In this document: one piece after another, positions 16,136 through 24,843 of the stretch | Layout of the letters: each line of letters begins with the position of its first letter | How positions within the stretch are numbered: position 1 is the first letter of the stretch | Assembly (NCBI RefSeq): GCF_003008615.1 | Contig: NZ_CP027657.1 | Coordinates: forward strand, 1,922,001 to 1,986,000 | Length of the DNA stretch: 64,000 nt | Origin: Pseudomonas mendocina | Lineage (GTDB): Bacteria > Pseudomonadota > Gammaproteobacteria > Pseudomonadales > Pseudomonadaceae | Direction of reading: 5' to 3' | Translations under genes and position numbers: made by a program | The notes under the pieces: model-generated | Databases searched by the model: none | What the model saw: only the letters and a program-made list of their open reading frames with translations | Told to the model about the DNA's origin: nothing

Positions 16136-16957
16136 ATGAACATCCATCCCAGCAAATTGCTGCTCGCTTCCGCCATCAGCCTCGCGCTCGCAGCAATGAG
16201 CGGCGTAACCGTTGCCGATGAAGTCAGCGATGCCCGGCAGGAAAGCCAGATCTCGACGACCTACACGCTCAATCCCTACCTGCACGCCAACGACCTGAAG
16301 GTATCAGTGAAAAATGGCAAGGCCACCCTGCGCGGACAGGTCGAAGAAAGCGTGAGCAAGGAACTGGCAGAGGAGATCGCCCAGGGCGTCGACGGCATCA
16401 CCGAAGTGAACAACGAGATCGTCGTTCAACCCGATTACGTTCCCGCCAAAGGCACGGCCCGCAGTAGTTTCGGCGAAACCATCGAAGACGCCAGCATCAC
16501 CACTGCGGTCAAATCGAAACTGCTGTGGAGCAAACACACCGATGGCATGTCCACCGAGGTGGAAACCAAAGCCGGCCGGGTGACGCTCAGAGGTACAGCG
16601 AAAAGCGCGGCAGACAAGGACTTCGCCGGTCGCCTGGCGCGCAACACCCGCGGCGTCTCGGCAGTGGACAACCAGCTCAAGGTCGAGGCGAGCAAGCCGG
16701 GTGTAGTCGCCGCCGGCAAGAACGGGGTTGACCAGGCCGGCACCGAGATCGCCGATAGCTGGATCACCACCAAGGTGAAATCCACCTTGCTCTATTCCAG
16801 CAACGTCAGTGGTTCGGACATCAAGGTCAGTACCGAAAAAGGCATCGTGACTCTCAGTGGCAAGGTGGACGATGGTGCCGAACAGGCACTGGCCATCGAG
16901 CTCGCGCAGAACGTGCGCGGGGTGAAGAGCGTCCAGGCGAAACAACTGCTGTTCTAG
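16136..16957 (+). CDS. Periplasmic protein with three BON domains
   Basis: A 273-residue protein with a signal peptide (MNIHPSKLLLASAISLALAA, cleavage near VTVADE) and three BON repeats at about 35-100, 112-183 and 202-273. Each has the pattern I-T-x-x-V-K-x-x-L followed by V-x-x-x-x-G-x-V-x-L-x-G and a glycine turn before V-x-x-V-x-N (for example KAGRVTLRGTAKSAADKD). BON domains bind phospholipid at the outer or inner membrane; OsmY, a two-BON relative, is osmotically induced. AAAAGGAGAAACACC is a strong ribosome site. The cluster context supports an envelope-stress role. Confidence 0.88.
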   Translation: MNIHPSKLLLASAISLALAAMSGVTVADEVSDARQESQISTTYTLNPYLHANDLKVSVKNGKATLRGQVEESVSKELAEEIAQGVDGITEVNNEIVVQPDYVPAKGTARSSFGETIEDASITTAVKSKLLWSKHTDGMSTEVETKAGRVTLRGTAKSAADKDFAGRLARNTRGVSAVDNQLKVEASKPGVVAAGKNGVDQAGTEIADSWITTKVKSTLLYSSNVSGSDIKVSTEKGIVTLSGKVDDGAEQALAIELAQNVRGVKSVQAKQLLF

Positions 16958-17168
16958 CATTCACCAACCACTTCACCTTACCCCTCTCCCTGCGGCCCTC
17001 CTGCCTGCGAAACGGCAACGGTTTCTGCACAGGGCACCCGCTCGTCGTCCTGTGTTCGATGCCGTACAGATGAGTCACCTGCATCGCGCGCATTGTGCAT
17101 ACAGGTAGAGCACCGAACACGGATTCAGCGCCTGCTAATCCCTTCCATCATTCCGTAAGGAGAACCCC

Positions 17169-17327
17169 ATGACCTTGGGCACAATATTGTTGATCGTGCT
17201 GATCCTGTTGCTGGTCGGTGCCATTCCCACATGGCCGCACAGCCGTAACTGGGGCTATTGGCCCAGCGGCGGCCTGGGCCTGGTGTTGATCGTTCTGCTC
17301 GTGCTGGTACTGCTCGGACGAATATGA
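17169..17327 (+). CDS. DUF3309 small membrane protein
   Basis: A 52-residue protein with two hydrophobic segments, TILLIVLILLLVGAIPTW and GGLGLVLIVLLVLVLLGRI, joined by PHSRNWGYWPSG. This is the DUF3309 pattern (two membrane helices with a W-x-Y-x-P-S-G-G turn). AAGGAGAACCCC precedes the ATG. The function is unknown; family members often sit beside CsbD and BON genes, as here. Confidence 0.85.
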   Translation: MTLGTILLIVLILLLVGAIPTWPHSRNWGYWPSGGLGLVLIVLLVLVLLGRI

Positions 17328-17401
17328 CCCCGCACACCCCACGCCACACGCGTGGGCATACGGACGCCTGAGAGGAATCTCGCACCTGGGAGATCGAAAG
17401 C

Positions 17402-18154
17402 ATGACCGAGATGAGCAGACCCAGACCCCACTTGCTGCTATTGCCCGGGCTACTGTGCGATGCCCGCCTGTGGCGGCACCAGGCCGCGGCGCTGGCCGAC
17501 CAGGCACATGTCACGGTCGCCGACCTGAGTGGCGCAGACTCCATCGCCGAACTCGCTGCCAACGTGCTGGCCCAGGCCCCGGACGAGTGCTTCGCCCTGG
17601 CTGGGTTATCCATGGGCGGCTACGTCGCCCTGGAAATCATCCGACAAGCACCGGAGCGCGTGCTGGCCCTGGCTCTGCTCGATACCAGCGCAACGGCGGA
17701 CAGCGCCGAAGCCATGGAAACCCGGGAGAACCTGATGCAGCTTGCCGAAAGCGACTTTCCGGCGGTCGTCGCCATCCTGTTGCCCAAGCTGCTGCACCCG
17801 GCACATCTCTGGGATAGGGAGTTGATCGAGTCGATACAGGCCATGGCCAACAGCCTTGGCCCGGAGGTATTCATGCGCCAGCAGCAGGCCATTCTCAGCC
17901 GCATCGACAGCCGCCCGTTTCTGCCACAGATCAGGTGCCCGACACTGGTACTGTGCGGACATGACGACAGCATCACCCCGGTACCCTTGCATGAAGAGCT
18001 GGCGACCACGATTCCCGGCGCGCGATTGGTGGTCATCGAAGAATGCGGCCATCTCTCCACCCTGGAACAGCCTCGTCGGGTTTCCAGAGAGCTGCGCTAC
18101 TGGTTGAGCGGCCTGGCCGATCCAGCCCAGGAACTGGGCAACGAGGCCTTGTGA
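17402..18154 (+). CDS. Alpha/beta hydrolase, cytoplasmic
   Basis: A 250-residue alpha/beta hydrolase without signal peptide. LLLLPGLLCDARLW provides the oxyanion loop. The nucleophile is S70 in LAGLSMGGYVALEI, the acid is Asp in CGHDDSITPV, and the base is His in EECGHLSTLEQP. It resembles the PcaD/MenH-like group, but this is not enough to name a reaction. GGGAGATCGAAAGC precedes the ATG. The gene closes the stress cluster on the plus strand. Confidence 0.8.
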   Translation: MTEMSRPRPHLLLLPGLLCDARLWRHQAAALADQAHVTVADLSGADSIAELAANVLAQAPDECFALAGLSMGGYVALEIIRQAPERVLALALLDTSATADSAEAMETRENLMQLAESDFPAVVAILLPKLLHPAHLWDRELIESIQAMANSLGPEVFMRQQQAILSRIDSRPFLPQIRCPTLVLCGHDDSITPVPLHEELATTIPGARLVVIEECGHLSTLEQPRRVSRELRYWLSGLADPAQELGNEAL

Positions 18155-18271
18155 GAGTCCCTGGGCGAAGCAGTTTGCCGCGTCCAGAGGCGCTCCACGC
18201 TGTGGCCGTCAGCCAATGCGTGCAGCAGGATGGATGGCACGGCAGGCGCTGAGCCCGCCGTGCCAAGGGCG

Positions 18272-19558
18272 TTACAGGATCGACAGCGGGTAGTTGATGA
18301 TCAGACGGTTCTCGTGCAGATCCTGGCCCACATCGCGACGCACATCGGAGTTGCGCCAGCGGATGCTCAGGTTCTTCAGCGAGCCTTCCTGGATGGTGTA
18401 GGCCAGCTCGGACTCGCGGCCCCACTCTTCGGCGTTGTCACGGTTGGAGGTCTTGATGTTGTCGCCGCTGACGTAGCGGTTCATCAGGGTCAGACCGGGA
18501 ATGCCGAGGCCGGCGAAGTTGTAGTCATGGCGAACCTGCCAGGAACGCTCTTCCGGGTTGTCGTAGCTGTTGGTGAAACCGTCGTTGACCAAGGTGCCGC
18601 CGCTGGTGCCGTCGATACGCATGAACTTGGTATCACCGCTGAGCTTCTGGTAAGCGACCATGAAGGTGTTGTTGCCGGTCTTGGCAGTGAATGCACCCTG
18701 ATAGACCTTGTTGTCCAGGTTGCCGGCCTTGGCCGAACCTTCTTCCTTGCCGGTGACATAACCCAGGTTGGCGCCCAGCACCCAGTCACCGACCTGCTGG
18801 CTATGGGTCAGCTGTACGTAGCTCTGCTGATAGACGTTTTCCAGGCGGGCATGCCAGGCGCCGACCATGGTGTTGTTGCCATTGAAACGGTACTCACCAC
18901 CGGCGAAGTTGAAGTCATCACCCTCGACGAGACCAAAGGGAGTGCCCGAGTTGAACGCCATTTCTTCGCGGCTGGCATCGTTACGCTGACTGTTCTTCCA
19001 GAACTGGCCGCCATACAGGGTCAGGCCGTCGATCTCGTTGGAGGTCAGTTGTGCGCCCTGGAAGGTTTGCGGCAGCGAGCGGCCGTCGTCGGCACGCAGG
19101 ATCGGCAGCACGGCGAACCACTCACCGACCTTCAGCTCGGTCTTGGACAGCTTGGCTTTGGCGGCTACGGCAGTGCGGCCGAAGTCATCAGCGGCCTGGC
19201 CGTCGTCGTGGATCGGCAGCAGCTGGGTGTTGGCGGCGCCACGGTTGCCGTCCAGCTTGATGCTGTACAGGCCCAGCACGTCGAGGCCGAAGCCGACGGT
19301 GCCTTGGGTGTAGCCGGAACGGGCGTCGAGGATGAAGCTCTGCGTCCAGCCTTCGGCCTGGCCTTGGAGTTCGCCCTGAATTCGCGGATCGGTGCTGTTG
19401 AGGTAATTGCGGTTGAAGTAGTAGTTGCGCAGGCCGAGGGTGACCTTGGCATCTTCGACGAAGCCGGCGGCGTGGACACTGCCTACAGGCAGAGCAGCGA
19501 TGGCGCTGACCAGGCTACAGGCGGCAAACAGCGGGGTACGGCAGAAAGTAGGTGTCAT
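18272..19558 (-). CDS. OprD-family outer-membrane porin
   Basis: A 428-residue porin with a signal peptide (about 1-29, cleavage after SVHA). The mature N-terminus AGFVEDAKVTLGLRNYYFNRNY is the OprD-family hallmark. The rest alternates aromatic-rich strands, ending in RLIINYPLSIL with a terminal beta strand. OprD/OpdX porins take up amino acids (OccD) or carboxylates and aromatic acids (OccK). The downstream-of-dehydrogenase position (105 bp) implies specificity for the sugar or keto acid used by this cluster. The start at 19558 has only a weak ribosome site; the longer frame to 19645 would lose the signal peptide. Confidence 0.88.
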   Translation of the reverse strand: MTPTFCRTPLFAACSLVSAIAALPVGSVHAAGFVEDAKVTLGLRNYYFNRNYLNSTDPRIQGELQGQAEGWTQSFILDARSGYTQGTVGFGLDVLGLYSIKLDGNRGAANTQLLPIHDDGQAADDFGRTAVAAKAKLSKTELKVGEWFAVLPILRADDGRSLPQTFQGAQLTSNEIDGLTLYGGQFWKNSQRNDASREEMAFNSGTPFGLVEGDDFNFAGGEYRFNGNNTMVGAWHARLENVYQQSYVQLTHSQQVGDWVLGANLGYVTGKEEGSAKAGNLDNKVYQGAFTAKTGNNTFMVAYQKLSGDTKFMRIDGTSGGTLVNDGFTNSYDNPEERSWQVRHDYNFAGLGIPGLTLMNRYVSGDNIKTSNRDNAEEWGRESELAYTIQEGSLKNLSIRWRNSDVRRDVGQDLHENRLIINYPLSIL

Positions 19559-19663
19559 ATCTTGTTGTTGTCTTCGACAGGTTAAAAAAAGCGGTGCCAA
19601 AGCACCGCGAGAGATAACGCTGCGCCGGGACGGGCGCAGCATCATGGGGTCGAGCTGAAAGAC

Positions 19664-21247
19664 TCAGCTCAGGGCATCACGGGTGTGCACACCGTCAACC
19701 AGACGCTGGATGCCCAGCGGGTTGGCGTTCTGCAGCGCCTCGGGCAGTACTTCGTCCGGGTAGTTCTGGTAGCAGACCGGGCGCAGGAAGCGGTTGATCG
19801 CCAGGGTGCCGACCGAGGTGCCACGGGCGTCGGAGGTCGCCGGGTACGGGCCGCCGTGAACCATGGTGTCGGACACTTCGACGCCGGTCGGGTAGCCGTT
19901 GAGCAGCACGCGGCCAGCCTTCACTTCCAGCAGCGGCAGTAGGTCACGGAAGGCCAGCAGGTCGTCACGCTCGGCAATCAGGGTCGCGGTCAGCTGGCCG
20001 TGCATGCTTTGCAGCGCGCGGGTCAGCTCGTCGCGATCGGCCACTTCGACGACGATGGTGGTCGGGCCGAAGACTTCTTCCTGCAGCAGGTGGTCACCTT
20101 CGAGCAGCATGCTCACGTCAGCCTTGAACAGCTGCGGCTGAGCCTGGTTGCCGGACTGCTCGTTACCGGCCAGGTGAGTGACCTTGGCATGGGCGTTGAG
20201 CTGGGCCAGGCCGCCCGCGTAGCTGCGCAGGGTGCCAGCGTTGAGCATGGTCTGCGCCGGCTGGGCAGCGATGGCATCGGCCAGGCCAGCGACGAAGTCA
20301 TTGAACTCGGCACCACGGATACCGATAACCAGGCCCGGGTTGGTGCAGAACTGACCGCAACCCAGCACCACGGAACCAGCCAGGTCCTTGGCGATGGTGG
20401 CGCCACGGGCCTGCAGGGCGCCTGGCAGGATGACCACCGGGTTGACGCTGGACATCTCGGCGAACACCGGGATCGGCTGCGGACGGGCAGCGGCCAGGTC
20501 GCACAGGGCACGGCCACCTTTCAGCGAACCGGTGAAGCCCACGCCCTGGATGGCCGGATGCTTGACCAGCGCTTCGCCGACGCCGGAACCGAAGATCATG
20601 TTGAACACGCCTTTCGGCATGCCGGTTTTCTCGGCGGCGCGGATGATCGCGTCAGCCACGCACTCGGCGGTGGCCATGTGGCCGCTGTGCGCCTTGAATA
20701 CGACCGGGCAACCGGCAGCCAGGGCCGAAGCGGTATCGCCACCAGCGGTGGAGAAGGCCAGCGGGAAGTTGCTAGCGCCGAACACGGCGATCGGGCCTAC
20801 GCCGATCTGATACTGACGCAGATCCGGACGCGGCAGCGGCTGGCGATCCGGCAGGGCGCGGTCGATACGCGCACCGTAGAAGTCACCACGGCGCAGCACC
20901 TTGGCGAACAGGCGCATCTGGCCACTTGTACGACCACGTTCGCCCTGGATGCGGCCGGCAGGCAGCGCGGTTTCGCGAGTGACCAGGGCGACGAACTCAT
21001 CACCGAGGGCATCGAGTTCGTCAGCGATGGCGTCGAGGAACTCGGCGCGACGCTCGGCCGACAGGTTGCGGTAAATCGGGTAAGCGGCGGCGGCAGCCTG
21101 GGCAGCAGCGTCGACTTCTTCGGCTGTGGCCTGGATAAAGGTGTAGGGCAGCGCTTCACCGCTGCTGGCGTCGAGGCTCTTGTGCACGACGGTGCCGGCG
21201 GCGCGGCGCTCACCGCCGATGTAATTGTGGCCAGTCAGACTCAGCAT
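19664..21247 (-). CDS. Alpha-ketoglutaric semialdehyde dehydrogenase type (2,5-dioxovalerate dehydrogenase)
   Basis: A 527-residue aldehyde dehydrogenase of the long KGSADH type, which oxidises 2-oxoglutarate semialdehyde to 2-oxoglutarate at the end of non-phosphorylative pentonate, hexarate and hydroxyproline pathways. Features are the N-terminus MLSLTGHNYIGGERRAAG, FGASNFPLAFSTAGGDTASALAAG, the base in FAEMSSVNPVVILP and the nucleophile in GCGQFCTNPGLV. EMSSVNP is typical of this subfamily. ACAGGAGAACGCC precedes the ATG. It is transcribed towards the OprD gene and downstream of the AraD1-type gene. The substrate assignment is by family. Confidence 0.85.
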   Translation of the reverse strand: MLSLTGHNYIGGERRAAGTVVHKSLDASSGEALPYTFIQATAEEVDAAAQAAAAAYPIYRNLSAERRAEFLDAIADELDALGDEFVALVTRETALPAGRIQGERGRTSGQMRLFAKVLRRGDFYGARIDRALPDRQPLPRPDLRQYQIGVGPIAVFGASNFPLAFSTAGGDTASALAAGCPVVFKAHSGHMATAECVADAIIRAAEKTGMPKGVFNMIFGSGVGEALVKHPAIQGVGFTGSLKGGRALCDLAAARPQPIPVFAEMSSVNPVVILPGALQARGATIAKDLAGSVVLGCGQFCTNPGLVIGIRGAEFNDFVAGLADAIAAQPAQTMLNAGTLRSYAGGLAQLNAHAKVTHLAGNEQSGNQAQPQLFKADVSMLLEGDHLLQEEVFGPTTIVVEVADRDELTRALQSMHGQLTATLIAERDDLLAFRDLLPLLEVKAGRVLLNGYPTGVEVSDTMVHGGPYPATSDARGTSVGTLAINRFLRPVCYQNYPDEVLPEALQNANPLGIQRLVDGVHTRDALS

Positions 21248-21367
21248 GGCGTTCTCCTGTCAGGTGGGGCGACGGGGTCGCCGCCAGGGACAATGAAAAT
21301 GAATGAGGCCCCGGCTTTTTGGGCCAGGGATTGGCAACTGGCAATGCAGTTGTCAGACGTATGATAA

Positions 21368-21377
21368 GTGATAACTT
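21368..21377 (+). promoter_or_regulatory. GTGATAACTT motif upstream of the KGSADH-type gene
   Basis: The decamer GTGATAACTT, about 120 bp before the dehydrogenase start, is repeated exactly at 22568-22577 in the AraD1/LysR interval. A weaker copy (8 of 10, reverse complement) is at 28178-28187 before the transporter. It may be part of a shared operator. Confidence 0.35.
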
Positions 21378-21464
21378 CGGCATTCGTCCCCTTGTGAGGG
21401 CGTAATCCGAATCCGCCGAGCGGAATTTCGACCCGACAGCAAGGCTGCCGGGCCTGGCAGATCC

Positions 21465-22466
21465 TTACAGTTGGCGAACACCACCGACCTTCACAGCCGG
21501 CGCATGCACGCTGATACCGTTGCGCAGCGGCTCACCCAGGGCATCGAGGCTGACCTCGAAGGTATCGCCCGGTTGCGCCTTGATGCCGTCGGCGAACGAC
21601 AGGGTCGCGGTGCCGAAGAAATGCACGTGGACATCGCCAGGGCGCAGGAACTGGCGGTACTTGAAGTGGTGGTATTCGAGGTTTTCCAGGGTGTGGCACA
21701 TGTTGTCCTCACCAGAGAGGAACTCTTTCTCCCACAGCACCTGGTCGCCACGGCGGATGCGGCTGACACCGGACAGGTGCCGCGGCAGCTCGCCGATCAG
21801 CATTTCCGGGCCGAAGGAGCAGAAGCGCAGCTTCGAGTGGGCCAGGTACAGGTAGTTCTTGCGCTCGACGACGTGGTCGGAGAACTCGTTGCCCAGGGCA
21901 AAGCCGATGCGATACGGCTGGCCATCGTCGCCAATCACGTACAGGCCGGTCAGCTCGGGTTCTTCACCGAAGTCTTCGGCGAAGTCCGGTACCGGGAAGT
22001 CGGCGCCGGGGCGCACCACGATGCTGCCGTCACCTTTATAGAACCACTCCGGCTGGGCGCCTTCGCTGCCAGCCGCAGGACGACCGCCAGCCATGCCCCA
22101 CTGGAACATCTGCATGGTGTCGGTGAGCTTGCCTTCGGCCTGCTGCGCCTCGACCTGCTGGTGCATCTTGTCGCGGGTGGAGGCGCTGCCCAGGTGGGTC
22201 AGACCGGTGCCGGATACCAGGCAGTGAGCCGGGTCGGTGTGATCCAGCGGCGCCAGCACGCGGTTCTGTTCGATCAGTTCGGCGTAGACCGGGCCCTGCT
22301 CGACACCCAGGCGCTCGATCTCGGCGATCAGGCCATGGCCGTTACGGATCGCCTGCAACGCCAGCTCGCGGGTAGTGGCAACGCCCTTGACCACGCTGAT
22401 GCGTGCGTCCCCGACGACGCCAACCTGGCGCTGGCCCTGTTCGTTCTCAAACTGAATCAACCGCAT
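21465..22466 (-). CDS. GguC/AraD1-family FAH-fold protein
   Basis: A 333-residue protein of the AraD1/GguC family, a branch of the fumarylacetoacetate-hydrolase fold. It starts MRLIQFENEQGQRQVGVV and has LVSGTGLTHLGSASTRDKMH, EPELTGLYVIGDDGQPYRIGFALGNEFSDHVVE and HVHFFGTATLSFADGI. Members sit in arabinose/galactose-acid operons and probably dehydrate or cleave 2-keto-3-deoxy sugar acids. Acidic ligands for a metal are seen in the EPEL and EFSDH segments. AGGAGTAGCGCA precedes the ATG. With the KGSADH-type gene downstream it would make up the last two steps of a Weimberg-type route; this is inference. Confidence 0.82.
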   Translation of the reverse strand: MRLIQFENEQGQRQVGVVGDARISVVKGVATTRELALQAIRNGHGLIAEIERLGVEQGPVYAELIEQNRVLAPLDHTDPAHCLVSGTGLTHLGSASTRDKMHQQVEAQQAEGKLTDTMQMFQWGMAGGRPAAGSEGAQPEWFYKGDGSIVVRPGADFPVPDFAEDFGEEPELTGLYVIGDDGQPYRIGFALGNEFSDHVVERKNYLYLAHSKLRFCSFGPEMLIGELPRHLSGVSRIRRGDQVLWEKEFLSGEDNMCHTLENLEYHHFKYRQFLRPGDVHVHFFGTATLSFADGIKAQPGDTFEVSLDALGEPLRNGISVHAPAVKVGGVRQL

Positions 22467-22545
22467 TGCGCTACTCCTGTTGTTCTTTTTCCGCCGCCAT
22501 TGCGGCGTTGCTTGGCCAGCACTTTAAAAATTGCCCGCAGTGCTG

Positions 22546-22568
22546 CCTAATGAAAGCTTCTGATTAGG
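22546..22568. promoter_or_regulatory. LysR-type operator CCTAAT-N11-ATTAGG
   Basis: CCTAAT (22546-22551) and ATTAGG (22563-22568) form a perfect 6-bp inverted repeat with an 11-bp gap, exactly the T-N11-A box of LysR regulators. It lies 22 bp before the LysR gene and 80 bp before the divergent AraD1-type gene. The right arm runs into the GTGATAACTT decamer. Confidence 0.6.
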
Positions 22569-22589
22569 TGATAACTTTTCGTCATCCCC

Positions 22590-23534
22590 ATGCTGCAGCC
22601 ACTGACCTATATCGTTTCCCGCCTGCGCATCCGCCAGTTGCGGTTGCTGATCGCCCTCGACGAACTGGGGACGCTGCACCGTGCCGCCGAACGCATCGCC
22701 ATCAGCCAACCCGGTGCAACCAAGGCGCTGCACGAGATCGAGACGACCTTCGGTACACCGCTGTTCCTGCGCACGGCGCAGGGCCTGCAGGCCAATGACA
22801 TGGGGCGCTGCGTGATCCGCTACGCGCGCCTTATCCACAACGACCTGGCGCACCTGCATGACGAGATGCAGGGCATCCTCCAGGGCCATGGCGGTCACCT
22901 GGCCGTAGGCACCATCGCCGGCTCGGTACCGCTGGTGTTGCGCGCCCTGACCGGCTTGCGTCAGGCGCAGCCGGACATTTCCGTGCAGATCGTCGAAGAC
23001 ATCAGCCCACGTTTGCTCAAGCTGCTCGATGAAGGCCGCCTGGATCTGGCCATCGCCCGCACCAGCGGCAGCCAGCATCCGGACGCCTACGAGTGTCTGA
23101 GCCTGCATGCCGAGCGCCTGGCGCTGGTGGCTGCCCCCCAGCATCCGCAACAGGACAACCCCGCGCTGAGCCTGGCCGATCTGAGCGACTGCAGCTGGGT
23201 GGTCTACCCCACCGGCACGCCGATGCGCACGGTGCTGGAGCGCGAATTCGGCGAGGCCGGCCTGGAGTTCCCGCGTTACCCGCTGGAAACCTCGTCGACC
23301 TTCACCATGCTCAGCCTGCTGCAGGAAGACCCGCAGCTGGTGGCGGTGATGCCCTACTCCATCGCCTGCTCCAGCGAAGGCTTCGGCCTGCTGCGACGAC
23401 TGCCGCTGGAACTGCAGTCGCGCAACGAGCCATGCTCGATCATCCACCGTCGCGGCAGCAGCCTGTCACCGCTGGCGAGCCTGCTGCTGGAACATCTGCG
23501 TAGCGAGCAGGACGCCCTGTACGAAGGCGCCTAG
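22590..23534 (+). CDS. LysR-family regulator (first paralogue)
   Basis: A 314-residue LysR regulator. The winged HTH lies at about residues 10-70: RIRQLRLLIALDELGTLHRAAERIAISQPGATKALHEIETTFGTPLFLR. The effector domain (about 95-295) includes GHGGHLAVGTIAGSVPLVLRAL and QIVEDISPRLLKLLDEGRLDLAIAR. It is closely similar to the regulator at 24844 throughout, and both resemble the GbpR/CbhR-like group found with sugar-acid genes. It is divergent from the AraD1-type gene and has a LysR box between; autoregulation and activation of that operon are likely. No clear ribosome site precedes the ATG. Confidence 0.88.
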   Translation: MLQPLTYIVSRLRIRQLRLLIALDELGTLHRAAERIAISQPGATKALHEIETTFGTPLFLRTAQGLQANDMGRCVIRYARLIHNDLAHLHDEMQGILQGHGGHLAVGTIAGSVPLVLRALTGLRQAQPDISVQIVEDISPRLLKLLDEGRLDLAIARTSGSQHPDAYECLSLHAERLALVAAPQHPQQDNPALSLADLSDCSWVVYPTGTPMRTVLEREFGEAGLEFPRYPLETSSTFTMLSLLQEDPQLVAVMPYSIACSSEGFGLLRRLPLELQSRNEPCSIIHRRGSSLSPLASLLLEHLRSEQDALYEGA

Positions 23535-23542
23535 CCAGCCAC

Positions 23543-24682
23543 TCACATGGACTGGCGCAGCAACTCGGCGTAGTCCTCGGCACTTGCCACCCGCGGGTTG
23601 GTCTTGTGGCTATGGTCGGCCAGCGCACCTTCGATGATCGCCGGGAACATCGACTCGTCCACGCCCATCTGCGCCAGGCCCGCCGGCATGCCGAGGCGGC
23701 GGTTCATCTCGCGGATCGCCGGGATGATTTCCTCGGCGCTACCCAAGCCCATGGCCTGTGCGATGCGCTGCAGCTTCTGCTCATCGCGTACCGAGTCGGA
23801 CTGCGCGTTGAAGGCGATCACCACCGGCAGGAATACCGCGTTGAGGGTGCCGTGGTGCAGCCTCGGGTTGATGCCGCCGAGGGAGTGGCTGAGGCTGTGC
23901 ACGCAACCCAGGCCCTTCTGGAACGCCAGGGCGCCCTGCATCGAGGCACTCATCATGTTCAGTCGCGCGTCCCGGTCACCGGGGGTGCGGGTGGCACGTT
24001 CGATATGCCGCCAGGCGCGCCACAGGCCATCGAGCGCAATGCCGTCGGCTGGCGGGTTGAATGCCGGCGCCATGAAGGTTTCCAGGCAGTGGGCGATGGC
24101 ATCCATCCCCGTGGCAGCGGTCAGTTGCGCCGGCAGGCCAAGGGTCAGCTCGGGGTCGCAGATGGCCGAGCGCGGGATCAGATAGGGCGAGATGACACCG
24201 ACCTTGCGCCCGTCATCGAGAATCAGGATGGCGCCGCGACCGACTTCGCTGCCGGTGCCGGCGGTGGTGGGGATGGCAATCACCGGTGCGGTGGCCGCGG
24301 TGATGCGGGTCAGGCCACCTTCGATCACGGCGAATTGTTTCAGCGGGCCTTCATGGGTACCGCACACGGCCACGCCCTTGGCCAGGTCGATGGAAGAACC
24401 ACCACCGACCGCGATGATGCCGTCGAAGCCGCCATCGCGATAACGCGCAGCCGCAGCGCGCACCACGCCTTCGTTCGGGTTGGGCGGCGTCTGGTCGAAA
24501 ACTTCCGCGACAGCCGGGTCACTCAGCTGCCCCAGCACCTTGTCGACGATACCTGCGGCACGCACCCCCGTATCGGTGACGATAAAGGGCCGGGTGATAC
24601 CAATGCGCTGACACTCGGCGGCCAACTGGCCGAGGGCGTCATAACCGAACTGGACTTGGGTGAGGTAGTTGATCAGTGCCAT
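23543..24682 (-). CDS. Iron-containing alcohol dehydrogenase
   Basis: A 379-residue group III alcohol dehydrogenase. The NAD-binding GGGSSIDLAKGVAVC is at about residues 95-110 and PTTAGTGSEVG near 140-150. Metal ligands are expected in TGMDAIAHCLETF (Asp and His) and in HSLSHSLGGINPRLHHGTLNAV (two His). Family substrates include butanol, lactaldehyde, 4-hydroxybutyrate and glycerol; none can be chosen here. In this cluster it might reduce or oxidise a semialdehyde/hydroxy acid intermediate. GAGGCTCCCCC precedes the ATG at 24682. It is flanked by two paralogous LysR genes and converges with the first at an 8-bp gap. Confidence 0.87.
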   Translation of the reverse strand: MALINYLTQVQFGYDALGQLAAECQRIGITRPFIVTDTGVRAAGIVDKVLGQLSDPAVAEVFDQTPPNPNEGVVRAAAARYRDGGFDGIIAVGGGSSIDLAKGVAVCGTHEGPLKQFAVIEGGLTRITAATAPVIAIPTTAGTGSEVGRGAILILDDGRKVGVISPYLIPRSAICDPELTLGLPAQLTAATGMDAIAHCLETFMAPAFNPPADGIALDGLWRAWRHIERATRTPGDRDARLNMMSASMQGALAFQKGLGCVHSLSHSLGGINPRLHHGTLNAVFLPVVIAFNAQSDSVRDEQKLQRIAQAMGLGSAEEIIPAIREMNRRLGMPAGLAQMGVDESMFPAIIEGALADHSHKTNPRVASAEDYAELLRQSM

Positions 24683-24802
24683 GGGGGAGCCTCTGCTTGT
24701 TTTTGTAATAGCAGGCAGCGGAAAACGTCGAGTAAGATCACTCGAACAGCTTCCCGAATCGCCTTGCCGCCCAGGCAAACTATGGGATCGAGGCGCCCCT
24801 GA

Positions 24803-24823
24803 CTAATGAGAGGCGCTGATACT
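24803..24823. promoter_or_regulatory. Possible LysR box in the Fe-ADH/LysR interval
   Basis: CTAAT (24803-24807), eleven bases, then ATACT (24819-24823): a T-N11-A spacing with an imperfect right arm. It lies about 20-40 bp before the second LysR gene and about 120 bp from the divergent alcohol dehydrogenase. Confidence 0.3.
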
Positions 24824-24843
24824 GCTATAAGAGAAAGCTATAC

